Below, in pieces: positions 1 through 7,653 of a DNA stretch of 64,000 nucleotides. The notes below the pieces were generated by a model. It did not search any database and was not told the DNA's origin. It was given only the letters and a program-made list of their open reading frames with translations. The DNA is from Sphingopyxis sp. YF1 (GTDB lineage: Bacteria; Pseudomonadota; Alphaproteobacteria; Sphingomonadales; Sphingomonadaceae). Positions within the stretch are counted from its first letter, which is position 1. Each line of letters begins with the position of its first letter. Both the position numbers and the translations under genes were made by a program. The stretch is from the NCBI RefSeq assembly GCF_022701295.1, contig NZ_CP033204.1:186001-250000 (forward strand). The letters are read 5' to 3'.

Positions 1-1198
1 GATGGGCCTTGTCGTAGCGTGCGCCCAGCGTTCCGTCGGCATGGAGCGTCATCACCGCGTTGCGCGCGCCGACCGCTTCGCCCTGCTTGTCGAATTCCAG
101 CTTCAGCGCACCGAGCAGGATGACGTCGTCGCGGTTCAGCAGGCTGGTGATCCGCGTGCGGGCGTTAGCGGGCGAGCGGTCGTAATAATAGAGCGGATAG
201 CCGGTTTCGAGATAGTCGGGGATCGCCGCTTCCGGCCACAGGACGAGGCGCGGGGTGTCGGATTTTGGCGTGGTCAGCCGCGCGAGCTTGGCGAAGTTGG
301 CGGCTGCCTTGTCGCCTTCCCATTTGTCCTGCTGGCCGACGTTCGGCTGGACGACGGTGATCGGGACGGGATTGCGCTTCGCTTGCGCCGGATCGTCGGC
401 GGGTGAACCGGTCACGTCACGGAGCTGCGCCAAATGGATAAACGGGGCCGACAGCACAAAAATGGCGGCGAGCGCCCCGCCGAGAATCACGGTCGGAAAG
501 GTGCCATCCCGCAACGAAGGGCCCACCGCCCGCCACCACGTCGGTACCCATCTGATAGCCTGAAGGAGGATCAAGCCGGCGATTAGCATAACGATCGCCG
601 ACATGCCGTAAGAACCGACAAGCCGGGTGGGTGACAGGACCGGCATGATTGGCGTGAAAATCGCGCTCAAAGGATTCCACGCGAAACCGGTGAACACCCA
701 ACTGCGCAGCCATTCGGTCAGCGCCCATAGCGCAGCAAAGGCGAGGATGAAGGAGAGCGAGGCTGCGGCGCTGGTATCGCCTCTGAACCGCGCGACCATC
801 CACGCCCCCCACGCCGTCAGTGCGGGGTAGACGGCGAGGTAGAGCGCGAGCAGGACCACTGCGATCCATCCCAGCCAGGCCGGCATCGCCGCCTGATAGG
901 TGAACGCAGTCGCGATCCAGTTGAGGCCGAGGGTGAAGTGGCCGACCCCGAAGGCCCAGCCGATGCCGAGCGCGCGGCGTCCCTCCGGGCTGCGTGCCAC
1001 CAGCGCCATCCAGCCCGCGAGCGCGAGCAAGGTCAGCGGCCACAGGTTCAGCGGCGCGAAGCCGGTCGCGGAGACGAGGCCGAGCAGCAGCGCGAGCGAT
1101 TTGGGCCAGCGGTCGGCAAGAGCGGCGATGCGGGGGGTCAGCGCGGTCACGCGCTCTGCTTTAGCGGCGTGCCGCGCGGCCCACAATGGCGCTCGCAT
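1..1198 (-). CDS. lnt: Apolipoprotein N-acyltransferase, C-terminal part cut by window edge
   Basis: Last step of lipoprotein maturation: transfers an acyl chain from phospholipid to the N-terminal cysteine of apolipoproteins in the inner membrane. The reverse-strand frame reads a hydrophobic N-terminal half with repeated membrane segments (for example LALLLGLVSATGFAPLNLWP), then the nitrilase-like domain, with VQPNVGQQDKW, LVLWPEAAIPDYLE and, at the window edge, GARYDKAH, the start of the family's YDKxHLVPFGE region. The catalytic Glu of the LVLWPEAA motif is visible; the Lys and Cys regions lie mostly outside. About 399 codons are visible. The ATG at 1198 follows GGGAG at only 2 nt; a GTG at 1150 is an equally possible start. 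No neighbour is close enough to suggest an operon. Confidence 0.9.
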   Translation of the reverse strand, partial: MRAPLWAARHAAKAERVTALTPRIAALADRWPKSLALLLGLVSATGFAPLNLWPLTLLALAGWMALVARSPEGRRALGIGWAFGVGHFTLGLNWIATAFTYQAAMPAWLGWIAVVLLALYLAVYPALTAWGAWMVARFRGDTSAAASLSFILAFAALWALTEWLRSWVFTGFAWNPLSAIFTPIMPVLSPTRLVGSYGMSAIVMLIAGLILLQAIRWVPTWWRAVGPSLRDGTFPTVILGGALAAIFVLSAPFIHLAQLRDVTGSPADDPAQAKRNPVPITVVQPNVGQQDKWEGDKAAANFAKLARLTTPKSDTPRLVLWPEAAIPDYLETGYPLYYYDRSPANARTRITSLLNRDDVILLGALKLEFDKQGEAVGARNAVMTLHADGTLGARYDKAH

Positions 1199-1266
1199 TT
1201 CTCCCGGGCGTGTCGCCGGTGTAAATGGCAGCCGACGAGCGAAGCGGACATCATGGCAAACCAGAC

Positions 1267-1347
1267 CCCGTTCGCATCGAGCGAAGTCGAGATGCCCCTC
1301 GGCCGGGCGCGTCCTTGATGTGTCTCGACTTCGCTCGACACGAACGG
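1267..1347. repeat. Palindromic intergenic repeat, copy 1 of 2
   Basis: Two inverted arms, CCGTTCGCATCGAGCGAAGT at 1268 and its near reverse complement ending CGCTCGACACGAACGGG at 1347, are separated by a GC-rich spacer. The whole unit, spacer included, resembles the one at 5453-5532. It looks like a REP doublet or small MITE of the type common in sphingomonad genomes. The rest of the 1199-1611 gap (1348-1611) holds no gene or clear promoter that I can see. Confidence 0.8.
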
Positions 1348-1611
1348 GCATGGAGGATTGCGCGCTCTCCACCCCGCCGGCGCCGCCCCAAATAGGCCTT
1401 TCCTGAATTATCGGGCTGTGCGAGCCTTCATCCGGCGCTTTCATTTGGTGGACAAACCCGGTCGGGTTCCGTTTGCGGGTGCGGTCACGACGAAGCGCGT
1501 GACGGGCGCGTTTCGCACTCCTCGAGCGTCCAAATCGGGGATGCAACAGGCTGAACTTCGCTGAACTTTGGAACCACCGCGCGGCGCTCGCGCCAACCGG
1601 CCACGCGCTGC

Positions 1612-2073
1612 CTAAAGCATATATTTCATCTTGATCGACTGGCGCATGTCGCCCGTCACCGCAAAGCTGGCTGCTTTGAAGCTCGGCGGGCCGACGGTGA
1701 TCGCCGGATTGCGCGAAAAGCCGAAGCCCTCCTTCGGCAGGAAGATCGCGACATCCATCTTGTTGTTGCTGTTCTCGTCGTGGACGACCGCGATCGCATA
1801 GGTGCCGGTCGCGGGCGCATGCACCGCGAAATCACCGGCGTCGGCCGCCTTCACCGCCATACGCACCGACGTCTTGTCCTTGCTGCAGTCGGGAAAGGCC
1901 TTGGGGTTGGTGGTCAGGCAGACGAGGATCTGCCCCTTGGTGCTGCGCAGTCCGGTGACGCTGACCTCAACCGTCGGCGGCGGCGGGGTCGCGGTCGCGG
2001 CGAGCAGCGGCAAAATCGCCAAGCCCCAGATCGGTGCCGCACGCCTTGTCCCAGAAGCGGAAATAGAGTCCAT
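1612..2073 (-). CDS. DUF2141 family secreted protein
   Basis: A 153-residue protein of unknown role. An N-terminal export signal (residues about 10-28, two Arg then WGLAILPLLAATA) is followed by a domain with LRSTKGQILVCLT, AVVHDENSNNKMD and LPKEGFGFSRNP, typical of DUF2141 proteins, a small predicted periplasmic beta-sandwich family often near carotenoid or lipid genes in sphingomonads. It follows the hydroxylase gene on the same strand and its first 107 nt overlap that gene's 3' end in another frame; a later TTG start would remove most of the overlap but also the positive part of the signal. Co-transcription with the hydroxylase is likely. The family assignment is fairly sure, the function unknown. 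Confidence 0.75.
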   Translation of the reverse strand: MDSISASGTRRAAPIWGLAILPLLAATATPPPPTVEVSVTGLRSTKGQILVCLTTNPKAFPDCSKDKTSVRMAVKAADAGDFAVHAPATGTYAIAVVHDENSNNKMDVAIFLPKEGFGFSRNPAITVGPPSFKAASFAVTGDMRQSIKMKYML

Positions 2074-2728
2074 AATTCCCCCGATAGGCGGTGTGGTGTT
2101 GCTGATGATGCGTCGCGGTTATCAGCCAGCGTCCTGCGGGTCCATGAACGAGCGCGCGCGGGAACATCTCCCAGCCCATATGATTGCCGACCCCCATGAT
2201 GGTCATGATCGCGAGCACGAGCCCCAGCACCGCGACATGGACCGGGATCAGGAACACCAGCGCCGGGATGACGATCGCGCCGGTGATCGCCTCGACCGGG
2301 TGAAAGCTCATCGCGGCCCATGCGGTCGGCGGACGGCTCTCATGGTGCACCGCGTGCGCGATGCGGAACCAGCGCGGCCGGTGCATCCAGCGATGCGTCC
2401 AGTAGAACCATGTGTCGTGGATCAGCAGATAGGCCAGCAGGCTGACCGGCAGATACCAGAGGGGGAAGGCATCGACGTCGGTGTAGATGCGCGTCCAGCC
2501 GTGCGCCTGCCACCCCCAGGCAACGATGCCCGCGGGCACGCCATAGATGGCGGCGCTCGCGAGGCTCCAGCCGATCTCGCGTTTCATCTGGCCCTCGAGT
2601 CCGCGATAGAGGCCGGGATGCTTCAGCCGCGTCGCGAGCGCAAAGCCGCCGCTGCTGATCAGGTATCGCACCCCGACGATCGCCGTCATCGCGAGCGCGG
2701 AGAGCAGGATGGCGGGGGCGGCAGACAT
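1967..2728 (-). CDS. Sterol desaturase / fatty acid hydroxylase family membrane enzyme
   Basis: A 253-residue di-iron membrane oxygenase. The histidine boxes are clear: HDTWFYWTHRWMH (H104, H112, H116), HAVHHES (H125, H128, H129) and HHQQHH (H207, H208, H211, H212), with H143 and H183 between membrane segments. ATG at 2728 was chosen because the frame continues upstream only as Arg-rich noise. It is divergent from crtY with 74 nt between the start codons, which suggests a carotenoid ring hydroxylase (possibly CrtG-like, at C2) but this is inference; it does not look like classical CrtZ, which is shorter. A lipid hydroxylase role is the alternative. Confidence 0.8.
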   Translation of the reverse strand: MSAAPAILLSALAMTAIVGVRYLISSGGFALATRLKHPGLYRGLEGQMKREIGWSLASAAIYGVPAGIVAWGWQAHGWTRIYTDVDAFPLWYLPVSLLAYLLIHDTWFYWTHRWMHRPRWFRIAHAVHHESRPPTAWAAMSFHPVEAITGAIVIPALVFLIPVHVAVLGLVLAIMTIMGVGNHMGWEMFPRALVHGPAGRWLITATHHQQHHTAYRGNYGLYFRFWDKACGTDLGLGDFAAARRDRDPAAADG

Positions 2729-2802
2729 GATTTCGGGATAGCGCCTGCACATTGCGGCGCAATCGCTTTGCGCGACGTGCCAAGCGCGGCTAGGACCCGG
2801 GC

Positions 2803-3957
2803 ATGACCAGCGCCACTCCTTCCTGCGACATCGCCATCGTCGGCGGCGGGCTCGCGGGTGGGCTCGCGGCAATGGCGCTTGCGGCGAAGCGGCCCGAACT
2901 CGACGTGCGGCTGATCGAACCGGGCCCGGTCGGGGGCAACCATATCTGGTCCTTCTTCGACGGCGACATCGCCGAAAGGCATCGCTGGCTCGTCGCGCCG
3001 CTCGTCCGCCATTACTGGCATGGTTATGATGTGCGCTTCCCGCGCCACCGGCGCACGCTCCGCATGGGGTACAAGAGCATCACCGGCGAGGCGCTGGCGG
3101 AAGCGGTCGCGGCGGCCTTGCCCGCGGGGCATGTCGTCGCCGACCGCGCCAAGCATGTTGCGCCCGACCACATTCTCTTTGCGCGCGGGGGACGGCTGAA
3201 CGCGCGGCACGTCATCGACGCGCGCGGTGCAGGCAACATGTCGGCGCTGACCTGCGGCTGGCAGAAATTCGTCGGACAGGCGCTGACGGTCAAGGGCGGC
3301 CACGGGCTGGCGCACCCCGTGGTGATGGACGCGAGCGTCGCGCAGCTCGACGGGTATCGCTTCGTCTACCTGTTGCCGCTCGATGCGGAGACTTTGTTCG
3401 TCGAGGATACCTATTACAGCGACAGCCCCGATCTCGACCTCGACCTCGTCCGTGAACGGATCGGTGCTTATGCTGCGTGGCGCGAGTGGGATGTCGCGGG
3501 CGTCTCGCGCGAGGAGAGCGGCGTTCTGCCGGTGGTGATCGCGGGCGATTTCGACCGTTTCTGGCCCGCCGCCGATCGCGTCGCGCGGATCGGCTCGCGC
3601 GCCGGCGCGTTTCACGCGACGACCGGCTATTCGCTGCCCGACGCGGTGCGCACAGCGGCGGCGCTGCCCGCGCTCGTCGACGGTTCCGCGCTCGGCGCGA
3701 CGCTGCGCGCGCGCGCGGCGCGCGGCTGGCGGCGGCAGCGCTTCTACCGGCTGCTCGACGCGATGCTGTTTCGCGCCGCCGAACCCGCCGAACGCGTTCG
3801 TATCTTCGAGCGTTTCTACCGCCTGCCGCCGAAGCTGATCGCGCGCTTCTATGCCGGGCAGTCGACGCGCGCCGACAAGCTGCGCATCCTGTCGGGCAAA
3901 CCGCCGGTTCCGGTCGGCCGCGCGCTGAGCGCAATCCGCAAGCTCGACTGGAAATGA
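2803..3957 (+). CDS. crtY: Lycopene beta-cyclase
   Basis: Cyclises both ends of lycopene to beta-ionone rings, giving beta-carotene, at the membrane. The 384-residue length fits CrtY. The N-terminus carries the dinucleotide-binding fold DIAIVGGGLAGGLAAMALA (residues about 9-27) followed by LIEPGPVGGNHIWSFFD, a CrtY hallmark. Further family segments are FVYLLPLDAETLFVEDTYYS (residues about 187-206) and the C-terminal FERFYRLPPKLIARFYAG. It is the first gene of the forward crt run; its TGA overlaps the crtI ATG (ATGA). Promoter must lie in the 74-nt divergent space or inside the opposing gene. Confidence 0.95.
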   Translation: MTSATPSCDIAIVGGGLAGGLAAMALAAKRPELDVRLIEPGPVGGNHIWSFFDGDIAERHRWLVAPLVRHYWHGYDVRFPRHRRTLRMGYKSITGEALAEAVAAALPAGHVVADRAKHVAPDHILFARGGRLNARHVIDARGAGNMSALTCGWQKFVGQALTVKGGHGLAHPVVMDASVAQLDGYRFVYLLPLDAETLFVEDTYYSDSPDLDLDLVRERIGAYAAWREWDVAGVSREESGVLPVVIAGDFDRFWPAADRVARIGSRAGAFHATTGYSLPDAVRTAAALPALVDGSALGATLRARAARGWRRQRFYRLLDAMLFRAAEPAERVRIFERFYRLPPKLIARFYAGQSTRADKLRILSGKPPVPVGRALSAIRKLDWK

Positions 3958-5447
3958 GCCGCCCGATGAGGCGAAGGGCGATCGTCATCGGCGCCGGTTT
4001 CGGCGGCCTCGCGCTCGCGATCCGTCTGCAGTCGGCGGGAATCGCGACGACGGTGGTCGAGGCGCGCGACCGGCCCGGCGGGCGCGCCTATCACTGGAAG
4101 CGCGACGGCTTTACCTTCGACGCCGGGCCGACGGTGATCACCGATCCGCCGTGCCTGCGCGAACTGTGGGGGCTGAGCGGGCAGGATATGGCGGCCGACG
4201 TCGACCTCGTCCCGGTTGCCCCCTTCTACCGCCTCGACTGGCCCGACGGCTCGACCTTCGACTATTCGAACGATGAGGCGGCGCTCGCCGCCGAGATCGC
4301 GAAGCTCAACCCCGCCGATGTCGCGGGGTATGAAAACTTCCTGCGCTATTCGAAGGGGGTCTACGAGCAGGGCTATGTCAAGCTCGGCGCCGTCGCTTTC
4401 CTCGACTTCGCCGCGATGATCCGCGCCGCGCCCGCGCTGATGAAATATCGCGCCTGGCGCAGCGTCTATTCGATCGTCTCCTCTTATGTGGAGGACGAAA
4501 GGCTGCGGCAGGCGCTGTCGTTCCACACGCTGCTCGTCGGCGGCAATCCGATGACGACCAGCTCGATCTATGCGCTGATCCACACGATCGAAAAGGAGGG
4601 CGGCGTCTGGTGGGCGCGGGGCGGCACCAACGCGCTGGTATCGGCTATGGTGCGGCTGTTCGAGCGGCTGGGCGGCGATCTGCGGCTCGGGGATCCCGTG
4701 ACGCAGATCGCGACGCAGGGCGACCGGGCGACCGGCGTGCGCACCGCAAGCGGCTGGCATGGCGCCGCCGACATGGTCGCGTGCAACGGCGACCTGATGC
4801 ACAACTATCGCGACCTGCTCGATCATCCCCGCGGCGCGAAGGTCGCGAAAGGCCTTGCGCGCAAGCGCTGGTCGCCGTCGCTGTTCGTCGTTCATTTCGG
4901 GGTGAAGGGCACCTATCCCGATATCGCACACCACAGCATCCTCTTTGGTCCGCGCTATCGGGGGCTGCTCGACGATATCTACAAGAATGGCGTCGTGCCC
5001 GACGATTTCTCGCTCTATCTTCACCACCCGAGCGCGACCGACCCCGGCATGGCACCGCCGGGCCATGCAAGCTTCTATGCGCTCGCGCCGGTGGCGCATC
5101 TGGGCAAGGCGCAGGCCGACTGGGACGGAGCTTTCGGGACGCGTTTTGCCGATGCAATCCTCGACGAGGTCGAGCGCCGCGTGCTGCCGGGTTTGCGGGC
5201 CAATCTGGTCACGCGTTTTCACTATGCCCCGACCGATTTCGGCCGCGACCTGTCGGCGCATCTCGGCAGCGCCTTCAGCCTCGAACCCTTGCTGTGGCAG
5301 AGCGCCTGGTTCCGCGCGCACAACCGCGACGACGTGATTTCGAATCTCTACTTTGTGGGGGCAGGGACGCATCCGGGCGCAGGGATTCCGGGGGTCGTGG
5401 GGAGTGCCAAGGCTACCGCGGCGCTGATGCTCGAAGCACCCGCATGA
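3954..5447 (+). CDS. crtI: Phytoene desaturase
   Basis: FAD-dependent desaturation of phytoene to lycopene. 497 residues, normal for bacterial CrtI. FAD-binding motif AIVIGAGFGGLALAIRLQSAG near residue 8 (GxGxxG), then VEARDRPGGRAYHW and FTFDAGPTVITDP, and the C-terminal carotenoid desaturase signature NLYFVGAGTHPGAGIPGVVG near residue 465. The start ATG at 3954 overlaps the crtY stop, indicating translational coupling. Downstream, an ~80-bp palindromic repeat separates it from the LOG gene, which may weaken transcription of crtB relative to crtY-crtI. Confidence 0.95.
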   Translation: MSRPMRRRAIVIGAGFGGLALAIRLQSAGIATTVVEARDRPGGRAYHWKRDGFTFDAGPTVITDPPCLRELWGLSGQDMAADVDLVPVAPFYRLDWPDGSTFDYSNDEAALAAEIAKLNPADVAGYENFLRYSKGVYEQGYVKLGAVAFLDFAAMIRAAPALMKYRAWRSVYSIVSSYVEDERLRQALSFHTLLVGGNPMTTSSIYALIHTIEKEGGVWWARGGTNALVSAMVRLFERLGGDLRLGDPVTQIATQGDRATGVRTASGWHGAADMVACNGDLMHNYRDLLDHPRGAKVAKGLARKRWSPSLFVVHFGVKGTYPDIAHHSILFGPRYRGLLDDIYKNGVVPDDFSLYLHHPSATDPGMAPPGHASFYALAPVAHLGKAQADWDGAFGTRFADAILDEVERRVLPGLRANLVTRFHYAPTDFGRDLSAHLGSAFSLEPLLWQSAWFRAHNRDDVISNLYFVGAGTHPGAGIPGVVGSAKATAALMLEAPA

Positions 5448-5452
5448 TTTTG

Positions 5453-5532
5453 CCGTTCGCGTCGAGCGAAGTCGGGACGCCCATCGGTCGGGAATCGACG
5501 CGGGGTGTCTCGACTTCGCTCGACACGAACGG
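5453..5532. repeat. Palindromic intergenic repeat, copy 2 of 2
   Basis: Inverted arms CCGTTCGCGTCGAGCGAAGT and TTCGCTCGACACGAACGG around a spacer that resembles that of the copy at 1267-1347 (both read roughly GCCC-TCGG-CGGG). The element begins 6 nt after the crtI stop codon and ends 14 nt before the next start codon, so it lies inside the presumed crt transcript and would fold as a strong RNA hairpin. Confidence 0.8.
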
Positions 5533-5546
5533 GTAAGGGAGGATTT

Positions 5547-6128
5547 ATGAAACGCCTTGCCGTCTATTGTGGCTCCGCCACTCCCGCCGACCCCATCTAT
5601 ATCGAAACCGCACGCTACGTCGGGCGCACGCTGGCGGGCCGCGGCATCGGCGTCGTCTACGGTGGCGGCCGGACCGGGTTGATGGGCGCGGTCGCCGACA
5701 GCGCGCTCGAAGCCGGCGGCGAGGTGATCGGCGTGATCCCCGAGGCGCTCGTCGGGACCGAGGTCGCGCACACCGGCTGCACCGAACTGCACATCGTGTC
5801 GGGCATGCACGAACGCAAGAAGATGTTCACCGACCTGTCGGACGGTTTCCTCACCATTCCGGGCGGGGTGGGCACGATGGACGAATTGTGGGAAGCGATC
5901 AGCTGGGCGCAACTCGGCTATCACGCCAAGCCCGTCGGGCTGCTCAACGCCGCGGGTTTCTACAACGATCTGGTCGCCTTCAACCGGCGGATGATCGATG
6001 TCGGCTTCATCCGTCCCGCGCACACCGGGATCATGATCGTCGATGCCGGGCTCGACGAACTGCTCGACAAGATGGCGACCTATCAGCCCCATGCGCCGAT
6101 CTTTGCGATGAAGGCCGACGATCTGTAA
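5547..6128 (+). CDS. LOG family (TIGR00730) Rossmann-fold nucleotide hydrolase
   Basis: LOG-type enzymes remove the sugar phosphate from cytokinin nucleotides or, in bacteria, hydrolyse nucleoside 5'-monophosphates. 193 residues with the opening MKRLAVYCGSA, GVVYGGGRTGLMGAVADSAL and the family motif PGGVGTMDELWE near residue 107, which holds the catalytic Glu. ATG at 5547 has GGGAGGA upstream. Its TAA overlaps the crtB start (TAATG), so it belongs to the crt operon. Its physiological substrate is unknown; release of ribose 5-phosphate from nucleotides would fit with the nearby NAD salvage genes but this is inference. Confidence 0.9.
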   Translation: MKRLAVYCGSATPADPIYIETARYVGRTLAGRGIGVVYGGGRTGLMGAVADSALEAGGEVIGVIPEALVGTEVAHTGCTELHIVSGMHERKKMFTDLSDGFLTIPGGVGTMDELWEAISWAQLGYHAKPVGLLNAAGFYNDLVAFNRRMIDVGFIRPAHTGIMIVDAGLDELLDKMATYQPHAPIFAMKADDL

Positions 6129-7087
6129 TGCCCGCAACGGGGGGCTATGACGCGCACGACCTGCACGGCTTCGCGCACGACAGCATCGCCCGGGGTTCGA
6201 AAAGCTTCGCGCTCGCCAGCCAGCTCTTCGACCGTCCGACGCGCGAACGCGTCTGGCTGCTCTACGCATGGTGCCGCGCCGCCGACGATCTGGTCGATGG
6301 ACAGGATCATGGCGGTGCGATGACCCCGGGCCACGATGCGAAGGCCGCGCTCGACCGCATCCGCGCGAACACCGATGCGGCTTACGCGGGGCAACCGACC
6401 GGTGATCCCGCCTTCGACGGACTCGGCCTGCTGCTCACCGAGGTGGCGATTCCGCGGCCGGTGATCGACGACATCATTGCCGGCTTCGCTCTCGATGCCG
6501 ATGACTGGCGTCCGCGCAGCGAGGCCGATCTCTTGCGCTATTGCTATTATGTCGCGGGTGCCGTCGGGGTCGCGATGGCGCTCGTGATGGGGATCGACCC
6601 CGCCGACGAGACCACGCTCGACCGTGCCTCCGATCTCGGTATCGCCTTCCAGCTCGCCAATATCGCACGCGACGTCGCCGAAGATGCCGCTGCCGACCGT
6701 TGTTACCTGCCGGTCGAATGGCTCGTCGAACTCGACATTCCGCCGGGACAGCATATGCACCCCGCGTTCCGCCCGCGTCTGGCGGTGATGGCCAAATGGC
6801 TGTCGGAAATGGCGGAGGAATATGAGGCATCGGCGCGTTGGGGCGCGCGCAAGCTGGGCCCGCGCAGCCGCTGGGCGGTGCTCGCCGCGGCGGGTATTTA
6901 TGGCGACATCGCGCGCGAGGTGAAGGCGCGCGGCGACCATGCGTGGGACCACCGCGCTGCGACCTCGCTCGCTGCCAAGCTTGGCTGGGTCGCGCGCGCG
7001 GGCTGGTCGGTGCTGCGCCGCCCGCCGCAGCGGCGGATCAGCCGCGACGGACTGTGGACGCGGCCGCGCGCCGGGACCGCGGCATGA
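6128..7087 (+). CDS. crtB: Phytoene synthase
   Basis: Condenses two geranylgeranyl diphosphates head to head to phytoene, the first committed carotenoid step. 319 residues, usual size. The two Asp-rich magnesium/diphosphate motifs are visible: AWCRAADDLVDG (residues about 47-58) and FQLANIARDVAEDA (about 173-186). Start ATG at 6128 overlaps the preceding stop; its own TGA overlaps the pnuC ATG. No crtE (GGPP synthase) is present in this window, so precursor supply must be encoded elsewhere. Confidence 0.95.
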   Translation: MPATGGYDAHDLHGFAHDSIARGSKSFALASQLFDRPTRERVWLLYAWCRAADDLVDGQDHGGAMTPGHDAKAALDRIRANTDAAYAGQPTGDPAFDGLGLLLTEVAIPRPVIDDIIAGFALDADDWRPRSEADLLRYCYYVAGAVGVAMALVMGIDPADETTLDRASDLGIAFQLANIARDVAEDAAADRCYLPVEWLVELDIPPGQHMHPAFRPRLAVMAKWLSEMAEEYEASARWGARKLGPRSRWAVLAAAGIYGDIAREVKARGDHAWDHRAATSLAAKLGWVARAGWSVLRRPPQRRISRDGLWTRPRAGTAA

Positions 7088-7653
7088 GCGAACTCGAATG
7101 GGTGGCCGTCGCGCTCGGACTGATCAACGTCGCGCTCGTCGTCGCGCGCAGCGTGTGGAACTATCCGTTCGGACTTGCGATGGTCTGCCTCTACGCGCTG
7201 ATTTTCCATGAAGCGAAGCTTTACAGCGACATGGTGCTGCAAGGCTTTTTCTTCGTCGTGCAAATCTATGGCTGGATCGCCTGGCGCGCGGCGAGCGCGG
7301 CGGCGCAGGTTCCGGTGCGCTGGATGGCGCCCAAAGGCCGGCTGGTCTGGGGCGGCGCGATCGTCGCGGCCTGGGCGGTGTGGAGCGCGGGCATGGCGCG
7401 CTTCACCGACGCGGCGGCGCCGTGGGTCGACGGCGGCATCGCGATGATGAGCGTTGCGGCCCAATTGCTGATGGCGCGGCGGATGGTCGAAAATTGGTGG
7501 CTGTGGATCGGGGTCGACATCCTCGCCATCCCGCTCTTCGCTTCGCGCGGGCTGACGCTCACCGCGGGACTCTATGCGATCTTCCTGCTGATGTCGCTCG
7601 CCGGCCTCTTCCAGTGGCGCCGCGCTGCGGCCGCGGCGCGCGGCGCGGCATGA
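7084..7653 (+). CDS. pnuC: Nicotinamide riboside/mononucleotide transporter PnuC
   Basis: An inner-membrane uniporter importing nicotinamide riboside for NAD salvage. 189 residues, almost entirely hydrophobic with about seven membrane segments; diagnostic family stretches are RSVWNYPFGLAMVCLYALIF (near residue 24) and ENWWLWIGVDILAIPLF (near residue 138), where conserved Trp and Asn residues bind the substrate in the family. ATGA overlap with crtB before it and with nadR after it. The pairing with nadR makes the assignment secure. Its place at the end of a carotenoid operon is unusual. Confidence 0.92.
   Translation: MSELEWVAVALGLINVALVVARSVWNYPFGLAMVCLYALIFHEAKLYSDMVLQGFFFVVQIYGWIAWRAASAAAQVPVRWMAPKGRLVWGGAIVAAWAVWSAGMARFTDAAAPWVDGGIAMMSVAAQLLMARRMVENWWLWIGVDILAIPLFASRGLTLTAGLYAIFLLMSLAGLFQWRRAAAAARGAA

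Noticed and set aside
1358..1564. Possible 68-codon forward gene in the gap after lnt
   Set aside because: No ribosome site, no recognisable domain, atypical composition.
3849..6269. Very long reverse-strand open frame (806 codons) across crtY-crtB
   Set aside because: Arg/Ala/Asp-rich composition, no domain, and lies opposite genes with clear conserved motifs; a usual artefact of GC-rich DNA.
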